Made by a program: the position numbers and the translations under genes. Shown piece after piece: positions 5,900 to 12,269 of a DNA stretch of 12,269 nt. This DNA comes from an uncultured Clostridia bacterium. Its GTDB lineage: Bacteria; Bacillota; Clostridia; Christensenellales; Aristaeellaceae. Position 1 is the stretch's first letter. Each line of letters begins with the position of its first letter. The notes beneath the pieces are model-generated. The model did not search any database, was not told the origin of the DNA, and worked only from the letters and a program-made list of their open reading frames with translations. The stretch lies in the NCBI GenBank assembly GCA_946496415.1, contig CAMMGP010000018.1, positions 1 to 12,269 on the forward strand, read 5' to 3'.

Positions 5900-7231
5900 A
5901 TGGGGGAAAGTGCATTGGGCAAGACATTGACCTTTCGCCGCGGCGTGCATCCACATGAGGGAGTCGGAGAAAAGCGCGCCACGGGAGCAAAGCCCATCGA
6001 GGCCGTTCCCGCGCCGGCGCTGGCGGCAATTCCGCTGCTTCAGCACGCCGGCGCGCCCTGCAAGCCGCTGGTCAAGCCGGGCGAGCGGGTATATCTGGGA
6101 CAAAAGATCGGCGCGCCGGACGGCTTCGTCAGCGCCGCGGTGCATGCGTCGGTTTCGGGCAGGGTCAAGGGCATCCAGCCGCGCATCATCGCCGGTGGGC
6201 GGCGTGTGGCCGCGGTGATCCTCGAAAACGACGGCCTTGACGAATGGGACCCGTCCCTTGCGCCCCTGGCCGATGACGCGGGCGCGGAAAAACTCCTCGA
6301 GGCCGTGCGCGAGGCGGGCATTGTCGGCCTGGGCGGGGCGACGTTCCCCACCCACGTCAAACTCTCGCCGCCCAAGGACAAACCCATCGACATGGTCATC
6401 CTCAACGGCGCGGAATGCGAACCCTTCCTCAGCGCCGACCACCGCGTGATGCTCGAGGAAGCGGACGCCGTGCTGGACGGCCTGCGCCTCGCGGCGAGGA
6501 TCGTCGGCGCCCAAACGCTGCTCATCGGTGTGGAGGATAACAAGCCTGACGCCGCCAGGAGCCTGCAAACAGCCGCGGGAGCGGACGCACGCGTTTTAAG
6601 CGTGCGCGCCAAGTACCCGCAGGGCAGCGAAAAGCAGCTCATCCAGGCGCTCACCGGTCGCCGCGTGCCTTCGGGCGGCCTGCCGATGGACGCGGGCTGC
6701 GTGGTAATCAACGCCTCCACGGCCGCGGCCATTTCCCGCGCTGTGCGCAAGGGCAGGCCGCTCATCGAGCGCGTGCTCACCGTGGATGGGGAAGTGGGAG
6801 AGGGCAAGAACCTCCGCGTGCGCCTGGGAACGGAGATCGGCGAGGCCGTCGCCTGTTGCGGCGGGGCCAAAGAGGGCGTGAACAAGATCGTCCTCGGTGG
6901 GCCGATGATGGGCCAGTGCGCCTATGATCTGCATACGCCCGTCACCAAGGGCGTTTCCGGCATACTGCTCTTCAAGGACGACGCGCCGGAAAAGCCGCTG
7001 GGCAACTGCGTGCGCTGCGGCGGCTGCGTGAACGTCTGCCCCGTGGGGCTGATGCCGCTTACGCTCTACGCCCTCGCCCGCAAGGGCTTTTACGACCGCG
7101 CCCGCGACGCGCAGCATCTCATGGATTGCATCGAATGCGGCGCCTGCGCCTATCAGTGCCCGGCGCGACTGCCTCTGGTGCAGTACATCCGCGCGGCCAA
7201 GGGCGCGCTCAGACGGGCGCAGGCGCGCTGA
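5900..7231 (+). CDS. rnfC: Rnf electron-transport complex subunit RnfC
   Basis: With the ATG at 5900 the product is 443 residues, the normal length for RnfC. RnfC is the peripheral subunit that oxidises or reduces NAD(H) on the cytoplasmic face. The opening GKTLTFRRGVHPHEG is typical. The flavin/nucleotide-binding part, related to the 51-kDa subunit of complex I, includes LNGAECEPF (168-176) and later YPQGSEKQL. Two [4Fe-4S] motifs close the protein: C370, C373, C376 and C380, then C410, C413, C416 and C420, each in CxxCxxCxxxCP form. The start is uncertain. ATG 5900 has only a poor site. TTG 5915 has GGGGGAAAG upstream and gives the usual N-terminus. TTG 5834 has the strongest site (GGAAGGAG) but adds 22 unusual residues. 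It is the first gene of rnfCDGEAB. Confidence 0.93.
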   Translation: MGESALGKTLTFRRGVHPHEGVGEKRATGAKPIEAVPAPALAAIPLLQHAGAPCKPLVKPGERVYLGQKIGAPDGFVSAAVHASVSGRVKGIQPRIIAGGRRVAAVILENDGLDEWDPSLAPLADDAGAEKLLEAVREAGIVGLGGATFPTHVKLSPPKDKPIDMVILNGAECEPFLSADHRVMLEEADAVLDGLRLAARIVGAQTLLIGVEDNKPDAARSLQTAAGADARVLSVRAKYPQGSEKQLIQALTGRRVPSGGLPMDAGCVVINASTAAAISRAVRKGRPLIERVLTVDGEVGEGKNLRVRLGTEIGEAVACCGGAKEGVNKIVLGGPMMGQCAYDLHTPVTKGVSGILLFKDDAPEKPLGNCVRCGGCVNVCPVGLMPLTLYALARKGFYDRARDAQHLMDCIECGACAYQCPARLPLVQYIRAAKGALRRAQAR

Positions 7232-7271
7232 CGGCGAAAGCCTGCCCAGCGCGGGAATGGGAATTTATCGC

Positions 7272-7278
7272 AGGAGGG
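7272..7278 (+). promoter_or_regulatory. Ribosome binding site deciding the rnfD start
   Basis: AGGAGGG lies 8 bases before ATG 7287. An in-frame ATG at 7257 would place this site inside the gene and has no good site of its own. Confidence 0.78.
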
Positions 7279-7286
7279 AAAGTCGC

Positions 7287-8228
7287 ATGGAGGAGATGGC
7301 TCTCAAGCGCGCCTCGTCCTCGCCGCACATCCACGCCGGACGCACCGTGCAGGGCGTGATGCTCGAGGTGATTGTGGCGCTGGCGCCGGCGGGTGTGTTC
7401 GGCGTTTATACGTTCGGCTGGCGCGCGCTGCTCATCATCGCGGTATCGGTCTTGTCGGCGGTCTTCTGGGAATGGCTGTACGAGCGCATGGCGAAAAAGC
7501 CCTGCACGGTTGGCGACCTCAGCGCCGTGGTCACGGGCATCCTTCTGGCCTACAATCTGCCGGTCACAGTGCCCCTGTGGATGCCCGTGATCGGCGCGCT
7601 GCTGGCCATCGTGCTGGTGAAGATGATCTTCGGCGGGCTGGGCGCGAATTTCGTCAACCCGGCGCTGACCGCCCGCGCCATCCTCATGACCTCGTGGGTG
7701 GGCTACATGTCCGGCAGCGCCTATCAAATGTCGGTGCGCGGTGTGGACGCGATTTCCGGCGCTACGCCGCTGGCCTCGCAGGGCGGCTACGAACTCTGGC
7801 AGCTCTTCGTCGGCCAATGCCCCGGCTGTATCGGCGAAGTGGGGCGCGTGGCCATCCTCGTGGGCGGTCTTTATCTGATCGTGCGCGGGATCATTTCCTG
7901 GCGCGTGCCGGCGCTGATGCTGCTCACGCTCTTTGTCTGCACCTGGCTGGCGGAGGGCTCGGCCCATGCCGGCCTTTACGCCATCCTCTCCGGCGGCGTC
8001 TTCCTCGCGGCCTTCTTCATGGCCACGGACTACGCCACTTCTCCGGTCACGCCGGTGGGCAAGTGCATCATGGGCGTGGGTTGCGGCCTCATTACATTTG
8101 TCATCCGCCGTTTTTCCTCCATGCCCGAGGGCGCGAGTTACGCGGTGCTGATCATGAACCTGACGGTGCCGCTCATCGACCGCTACACGCGGCCGCGCGT
8201 CTATGGGGAGGTGAAGAAGCGTGCGTGA
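7287..8228 (+). CDS. rnfD: Rnf complex membrane subunit RnfD
   Basis: This 313-residue integral membrane protein is the RnfD/NqrB-type subunit. Several hydrophobic segments are evident, for example those around FGVYTFGWRALLII and LWMPVIGALLAIVLVKMIF. The covalent FMN attachment motif is present as DAISGATPL, with the flavinylated threonine expected at T160. That bond is made by the flavin transferase ApbE, which is not encoded in this window. RnfD lies in the electron path and is thought to contribute to ion translocation. The start at 7287 is set by the AGGAGGG at 7272-7278. The gap to rnfC is 55 bases, the largest inside the operon, and the end overlaps rnfG by 8 bases, suggesting translational coupling. 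Confidence 0.95.
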   Translation: MEEMALKRASSSPHIHAGRTVQGVMLEVIVALAPAGVFGVYTFGWRALLIIAVSVLSAVFWEWLYERMAKKPCTVGDLSAVVTGILLAYNLPVTVPLWMPVIGALLAIVLVKMIFGGLGANFVNPALTARAILMTSWVGYMSGSAYQMSVRGVDAISGATPLASQGGYELWQLFVGQCPGCIGEVGRVAILVGGLYLIVRGIISWRVPALMLLTLFVCTWLAEGSAHAGLYAILSGGVFLAAFFMATDYATSPVTPVGKCIMGVGCGLITFVIRRFSSMPEGASYAVLIMNLTVPLIDRYTRPRVYGEVKKRA

Positions 8229-8760
8229 AACGGTGAAATTGGGCGTGCGCCTGATGCTCTTTGCCCTGGTGGCGGGCCTTTTGTTGGCGGTGGTCAACGC
8301 CGTTACCGAGGAGCCCATCGCCCTGAACGAGCGCCTCAAGGCCGACGGCGCGCGCATCGCCGTCATCGGCGATTACGCCTTTGAACCCGTGGAGACGGAT
8401 ACAGGCGGCTACGACGCCATCCAGAGCGTCTACGCGGCGCTGGATGAAAGCGGCCAGACTGTCGGCTATGTCTACGAACTGGTCAGCCGCGGCTACGGCG
8501 GCGATATAGTGCTCTCCGTGGGCGTCAGAAACGGCGCCGTCAGCGGCGTGAGCGTCGCTTCCCACGCCGAGACCAAGGGGCTTGGCACGGCGGACGAAGC
8601 GCCGTTTTTGCAGAGTTTCAACGGCCTTTCGCAGCCCGACGAGGCGCAGGGCGTGGACGCCATGAGCGGGGCCACCGTGTCTTCGGACGCGGTGCGCGGC
8701 GCGGTGGCGCAGGCGCTTGCGCACGCTCGCGACGTTCTCGGCGCGGGGGAGGTGGAATGA
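8221..8760 (+). CDS. rnfG: Rnf complex FMN-binding subunit RnfG
   Basis: This 179-residue protein has one N-terminal membrane helix (about 7-27) and an outward-facing FMN-binding domain. The domain carries the HAETKGLG segment (115-122) and the covalent flavin motif DAMSGATVSS, with the modified threonine at T152. In Rnf complexes this FMN passes electrons on the outer side of the membrane. The start is GTG at 8221, served by GGGGAGG at 8205-8211, and overlaps the end of rnfD by 8 bases. The stop overlaps the rnfE start as ATGA. Attachment of FMN depends on ApbE, encoded elsewhere. The length is slightly short for the family but all key motifs are there. Confidence 0.95.
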   Translation: MRETVKLGVRLMLFALVAGLLLAVVNAVTEEPIALNERLKADGARIAVIGDYAFEPVETDTGGYDAIQSVYAALDESGQTVGYVYELVSRGYGGDIVLSVGVRNGAVSGVSVASHAETKGLGTADEAPFLQSFNGLSQPDEAQGVDAMSGATVSSDAVRGAVAQALAHARDVLGAGEVE

Positions 8761-9383
8761 TGGACTTCAAGGCCTTGCGCAAGACGTTTTTAAACGGCAT
8801 TTTCAACGAGAACCCGACCTTCCGCCTGGTTCTGGGCATGTGCCCGACGCTGGCGATCACCTATCAGGCGTCCAACGGCATCGGCATGGGGCTGGCGACG
8901 ACGTTCGTGCTGGTCTTTTCCAACCTGGTGATCTCGCTTTTGCGCAATCTCATTCCGGAAAAGATCCGCATACCGGCCTTCATCGTCATCATCGCCACGT
9001 TCGTCACCGTGGTGGAAATGGTGATGCACGCCTTCCTGCCCGCGCTGTACGATACGCTGGGCGTGTTTATCTCCCTGATCGTCGTCAACTGCATCATTTT
9101 CGCCCGCGCCGAGGCCTTTGCCTTCAAAAATCCGCCGCTTCTCAGCGCCGCGGACGGCTTGGGCATGGGATTGGGCTTTACGCTGGCGATCACGCTTTTG
9201 TCCTGCATCCGCGAATTGCTCGGCTCCGGCACCATCTTCGGCACGCGCTTCATGCCCGAGTGGTTTGAGCCGATGGCCATCGCCGTGCAGCCGGCGGGCG
9301 GGTTTATCCTCCTGGGGCTGACGCTGGCGGCGGTGACGGGCATCGCGGCCCGCTCGCAGAAACGGAAGGAGGCGGCGAAGTGA
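8757..9383 (+). CDS. rnfE: Rnf complex membrane subunit RnfE
   Basis: This 208-residue polytopic membrane protein is RnfE, one of the paired RnfA/RnfE (NqrD/NqrE-like) subunits. About six transmembrane helices are visible. The two family cysteines are in LGMCPTLA (near residue 29) and VVNCIIFARAEAF (near 112); in known structures the RnfA and RnfE cysteines together hold an iron-sulfur centre within the membrane. Translation begins at ATG 8757, or at the adjacent ATG 8760, with a G-rich site (GGGGGAGG) just upstream inside rnfG. The ATGA overlap with rnfG and the GTGA overlap with rnfA point to coupled, equal synthesis of the membrane subunits. Confidence 0.95.
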   Translation: MMDFKALRKTFLNGIFNENPTFRLVLGMCPTLAITYQASNGIGMGLATTFVLVFSNLVISLLRNLIPEKIRIPAFIVIIATFVTVVEMVMHAFLPALYDTLGVFISLIVVNCIIFARAEAFAFKNPPLLSAADGLGMGLGFTLAITLLSCIRELLGSGTIFGTRFMPEWFEPMAIAVQPAGGFILLGLTLAAVTGIAARSQKRKEAAK

Positions 9384-9949
9384 ACCTCATCCTCATCTTC
9401 GTGGGCGCGGTGTTGGTCAACAACTTCGTGATGAACAAGTTCATGGGCTGTTGCCCCTTCCTGGGCGTGTCGAAAAAGACCGAGACTGCCTTTGGCATGG
9501 GCATGGCGGTGACGTTCGTCATCACCGTGGCTTCTCTGGCCACCTACTTTGTGCGCCAGCTTCTGGTGGCGCTGGAACTGGAGTATTTGCAGACCATCGC
9601 CTTCATACTCGTCATCGCCGTTTTGGTGCAGGTGGTGGAACTGGTTCTGCGCAAGCTGAGCTACGCGCTCTATCAGGCGCTGGGCGTGTATCTGCCGCTC
9701 ATCACCACCAACTGCGCCGTGCTGGGCGCGACCATCCTCAATGTGGACAGCGGCTATAACCTCATCGAGAGCGTGGTCAACGGCTTCGGCGCCGCCATCG
9801 GCTTTACGCTGGCCATCGTGCTCTTTTCCGGCATCCGCGAAAAGATGGAAATGAGCGACCTGCCCGCGTGGATGCAGGGCTTTCCCGGCGCGCTCATCGC
9901 CGCGGGGCTGATGGCCGTGGCCTTCTCGGGCTTCGCGGGCCTGATTTAA
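9380..9949 (+). CDS. rnfA: Rnf complex membrane subunit RnfA
   Basis: This 189-residue polytopic membrane protein is RnfA, the structural partner of RnfE with opposite membrane topology. It shows about six helices and the conserved blocks NNFVMNKFMGCCPFLG and LPLITTNCAVLGA, containing the cysteines proposed to bind the membrane iron-sulfur centre shared with RnfE. Translation starts at GTG 9380, which overlaps the rnfE stop as GTGA; AAGGAGG at 9366-9372 is the ribosome binding site. The length is normal. An NqrE assignment is less likely because the operon holds RnfB and lacks the other Nqr genes. Confidence 0.95.
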   Translation: MNLILIFVGAVLVNNFVMNKFMGCCPFLGVSKKTETAFGMGMAVTFVITVASLATYFVRQLLVALELEYLQTIAFILVIAVLVQVVELVLRKLSYALYQALGVYLPLITTNCAVLGATILNVDSGYNLIESVVNGFGAAIGFTLAIVLFSGIREKMEMSDLPAWMQGFPGALIAAGLMAVAFSGFAGLI

Positions 9950-9965
9950 GGGGAGGGGGAAGAAA

Positions 9966-10979
9966 ATGGATTTTCGTCCGATCCTGACCGCCGCCTTGAT
10001 GATCGGCGGCATGGGGCTGATCTTTGGCGCCCTGCTGGCCATCGTCGGCCGCATCTTCCGCGTCGAGGAAGACCCGAAAAAGGCGGCGGTGCGCGAATGC
10101 CTGCCCGGGGCCAACTGCGGCGGCTGTGGCTTTGCCGGCTGCGACGCCTACGCCGAACAGGTGGCCAGCGGCAATGCCCCGGTGGACAAGTGCCCCGTGG
10201 GCGGCGACGCCGTGGCGCAGCAGATCGCCGAGATCATGGGCGTGGAGGCCGGAAAGCGGGAAAAGCGCATCGCTACGGTGCGCTGCCGCGGCAGCCTTGA
10301 CCGCTGCAAGCTGCGCTTTGACTACGACGGTCCCCGCGACTGCAAGAGCGCCGCGTTGGTGGCCGGCGGCGACAAGGCCTGCGAATACAGTTGTCTTGGC
10401 TTCGGCGATTGCGAGGCCGCCTGCCCCTTTGGGGCCATCCACGTTGTCGAAGGCCGCCTGGCGGCGGTCAACGAGGAAAAGTGCGTCGGCTGCGGCGTGT
10501 GCCTTACCGCCTGCCCGCGCGGCGTGCTGCAACTGATGACCGCCAGCCATCCCGTGCACAGCGCCTGCTCGGCCCACCTGAGCGGCAAGGTGGTGCGCGA
10601 GGCCTGCAAAGCCGGTTGCATCGGCTGTGGCAAGTGCCAGCGCGCCTGCAAGTTTGGCGCGCTGCGGCTGGTGGACAATCTGCCGGATATAGACTTTGAC
10701 AAGTGCCGCCGCTGCATGCAATGCGTGGATGCCTGCCCCACGGGCGCGATCATGGCCTATGACGATATGCGCCGCCACGCGGTGATCGACTATCCCGATT
10801 GCACCGGCTGCGGCGAGTGCCAGAAGGCCTGCCAGTTCGAAGCCATCGCCGGCACAGGCGAGGGCAAGCGCAGCGTCATCGAGTGGAACTGCACCGGCTG
10901 CGGCGAGTGCGTCGAAGCCTGCACCTACGGCTGCATACAGCTTTTGACCGGCAGGGCCTTCCCCTTCCGCAAGGGATAG
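9966..10979 (+). CDS. rnfB: Rnf complex ferredoxin-type subunit RnfB with extended C-terminus
   Basis: This 337-residue protein is the entry point for electrons from reduced ferredoxin. A single N-terminal helix (about 7-30) anchors it. The RnfB-specific Fe-S domain follows (C51, C54, C59, C76; C45 nearby), then a stretch with C107, C114 and C126. Six ferredoxin-like motifs come next, starting at C139 (C139/C143/C149/C153), C173, C218, C247, C279 and C309, so up to seven [4Fe-4S] clusters are possible. Proteobacterial RsxB is near 190 residues with far fewer. The last two motifs share CTGCGEC and a 21-base exact repeat at DNA level, suggesting recent duplication. G-rich sequence ending in GGGGGAAG precedes ATG 9966. 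It closes the operon, with 16 bases to rnfA. Confidence 0.95.
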   Translation: MDFRPILTAALMIGGMGLIFGALLAIVGRIFRVEEDPKKAAVRECLPGANCGGCGFAGCDAYAEQVASGNAPVDKCPVGGDAVAQQIAEIMGVEAGKREKRIATVRCRGSLDRCKLRFDYDGPRDCKSAALVAGGDKACEYSCLGFGDCEAACPFGAIHVVEGRLAAVNEEKCVGCGVCLTACPRGVLQLMTASHPVHSACSAHLSGKVVREACKAGCIGCGKCQRACKFGALRLVDNLPDIDFDKCRRCMQCVDACPTGAIMAYDDMRRHAVIDYPDCTGCGECQKACQFEAIAGTGEGKRSVIEWNCTGCGECVEACTYGCIQLLTGRAFPFRKG

Positions 10980-10985
10980 TTTTCA

Positions 10986-11016
10986 GCCGCTCCCGCATTC
11001 GCCGTGCGTGGGCGGC
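10986..11016 (+). other. Hairpin after the rnf operon, no T-run
   Basis: GCCGCTCCCGCA (10986-10997) pairs with TGCGTGGGCGGC (11005-11016), with one G-T pair and one mismatch around a 7-base loop, 6 bases after the rnfB stop. No run of T follows, so it is not a standard terminator. It may protect the 3' end or weaken read-through into the next gene. The rest of the gap to 11080 shows no convincing promoter. Confidence 0.4.
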
Positions 11017-11079
11017 CTGTAGCTTGAAGGAAAATATGCGACCGGATCCCGCCGCGAGCGGGAAAGGAGGAAAAACGCC

Positions 11080-12269
11080 ATGAACAAAAACTGCAAACGC
11101 ATACTGCTCTTTTGCCTGATGGCGGCGCTTTTGCTGCTCTCAGCCTCCGCGGAGACGTTCGCGGGCGCGCAGGACGCGGCCTTTGCCGATGCCCAGGCCG
11201 TGCTCCTCTTTACCACCGACGTACACTGCGGCGTCAGCGAGGGCCTTGGCTACGCGGGCGTGGCCGGCGTCAAGGCGGCGCTGGAAGAAGCGGGCAAGGA
11301 CGTGCTGCTCATCGACGTGGGCGACGCCATTCAGGGCGCGCCGCTCGGCTCGCTCTCCGAGGGCGAGTATGTCACGCGCATCATGAACGAAATGGGCTAC
11401 GACGCGGCCGTGCCTGGCAACCATGAGTTCGACTACGGCATGGCGCGCTTCCTCGAACTGACCGAAAGCGCCAGCTTCCCCTACGTATCTGCCAACTTCA
11501 TGTCTCTGGAGACGGATGAGAGCGTCTTCCCCGCCTATGTGATGCTCGAAGCCGGCGGCTATCAGATCGCCATTCTCGGCATCTGCACGCCCAAGACCAT
11601 CACCTCCTCCACGCCCGCCTATTTCCAGAATGAGGCCGGGGAATTTATCTATGGCTTCTGCCAGGACGACACGGGCGAAGCCCTCTACGCCTGCGTGCAG
11701 GCGGCGGCGGACGAGGCCCGCGCGCAGGGCGCGGACTATGTCATCGCCGCGGCGCATCTGGGCATCGACATGAGCGCCTCGCCGTGGACGAGCAGCGAAG
11801 TGATCGCCAACACCTCCGGCATCGACGCCGTGCTCGACGGCCACGCCCATCAGGTCATCGAGTCCGAGCAGGTGAAAAACAAGGACGGCGAGGACGTGTT
11901 GCTGACCTCTCCGGGCACGAAGCTCGAGCGCATCGGCGCGGTCTGCGTCGGCGCGGACGGCAAACTGACGGCCGTTTCCATCGACGCGCTCACCGACGGC
12001 GTGGCCGACGCCGACATGGCGGCCTTCGTCGCCGGCATCGAGGGCGAACTGGCCGAAGTGGTCGAAACGGTGGTCGCCACCAGCGAAGTCGATCTCGTCA
12101 TCGAAGATCCCGCCACCGGCGCCCGCATCGTGCGCACGGCGGAGACGAACCTCGGCGACCTCTGCGCCGGCGCCTACCGCGCCGTGACAGGCGCTGACGT
12201 GGCCATGGTCAACGGCGGCGGCGGGCGCGCGGGCATCCCCGCCGGCGAGAGCACCTACGGCGACATCAT
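11080..12269 (+). CDS. Secreted 5'-nucleotidase/UshA-family metallophosphoesterase (3' end cut)
   Basis: The frame is open to the right edge: 396 full codons are present and the C-terminus is missing. An N-terminal signal peptide (basic MNKNCKR, then a Leu-rich core to about residue 24) predicts export. The metallophosphoesterase domain shows DVH (47-49), GDAIQG (81-86), GNHEFD (113-118), AAHLG (224-228) and GHAH (254-257), the residues that bind two metal ions. The 5'-nucleotidase C-terminal substrate domain starts around 330, with ETNLGDLCAGA (355-365) and NGGGGRAGIPAG (378-389), where relatives usually have NGGGIR. Relatives release phosphate from nucleotides or UDP-sugars outside the cytoplasm. 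AAAGGAGG at 11063-11070 serves ATG 11080, just after a small hairpin (CCCGC 11048-11052 with GCGGG 11058-11062). A surface anchor could lie beyond the window. Confidence 0.93.
   Translation, partial: MNKNCKRILLFCLMAALLLLSASAETFAGAQDAAFADAQAVLLFTTDVHCGVSEGLGYAGVAGVKAALEEAGKDVLLIDVGDAIQGAPLGSLSEGEYVTRIMNEMGYDAAVPGNHEFDYGMARFLELTESASFPYVSANFMSLETDESVFPAYVMLEAGGYQIAILGICTPKTITSSTPAYFQNEAGEFIYGFCQDDTGEALYACVQAAADEARAQGADYVIAAAHLGIDMSASPWTSSEVIANTSGIDAVLDGHAHQVIESEQVKNKDGEDVLLTSPGTKLERIGAVCVGADGKLTAVSIDALTDGVADADMAAFVAGIEGELAEVVETVVATSEVDLVIEDPATGARIVRTAETNLGDLCAGAYRAVTGADVAMVNGGGGRAGIPAGESTYGDI

Noticed and set aside
11017..11062. Possible separate promoter for the nucleotidase gene (TTGAAG, AAATAT)
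   Set aside because: No pair of -35 and -10 hexamers has acceptable spacing; read-through from the rnf operon or a promoter I cannot see is equally possible.

Overview
The window is a GC-rich bacterial chromosome segment. Every gene I can support reads on the + strand, coding density is high, and most genes have strong GGAGG-type ribosome binding sites. The set (KtrB/KtrA potassium uptake, a parvulin-type lipoprotein, an rnfCDGEAB operon in the firmicute order, a tRNA-Trp with encoded CCA) points to a GC-rich anaerobic member of the Clostridia. The exact order cannot be fixed from this sequence. No mobile elements, CRISPR arrays or rRNA were seen.

Layout. 1-399: 3' end of a PfkB-family sugar-phosphate kinase, probably 1-phosphofructokinase. 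407-2434: ktrB and ktrA. 2461-2982: a small, apparently catalytically dead relative of carboxylesterase-type alpha/beta hydrolases, followed by a strong terminator. 3040-4425: an acidic lipoprotein with a PpiC domain interrupted by a helical insertion. 4442-5392: an aldo/keto reductase, then a strong terminator. 5393-5899 has no protein gene. It holds the terminator, a consensus promoter, a leader hairpin, tRNA-Trp(CCA), a second terminator, and an AT-rich promoter region with an 18-bp perfect palindrome ahead of the Rnf operon. 5900-10979: rnfC-D-G-E-A-B, tightly packed, with overlapping ends at D/G, G/E and E/A. 11080 to the right edge: a secreted 5'-nucleotidase-family protein, cut by the window.

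Function. The Rnf complex couples electron transfer between reduced ferredoxin and NAD+ to ion movement across the membrane, which is the main bioenergetic machine of many fermenting anaerobes. KtrAB uses the membrane gradient to import K+. The remaining genes look like envelope and metabolic housekeeping.

I found no wholly new multi-gene system. The points most worth a second look are the dead hydrolase coupled to ktrAB, the split parvulin domain of the lipoprotein, the RnfB with extra near-identical ferredoxin motifs at its C-terminus, and the palindrome and ambiguous start in front of rnfC.
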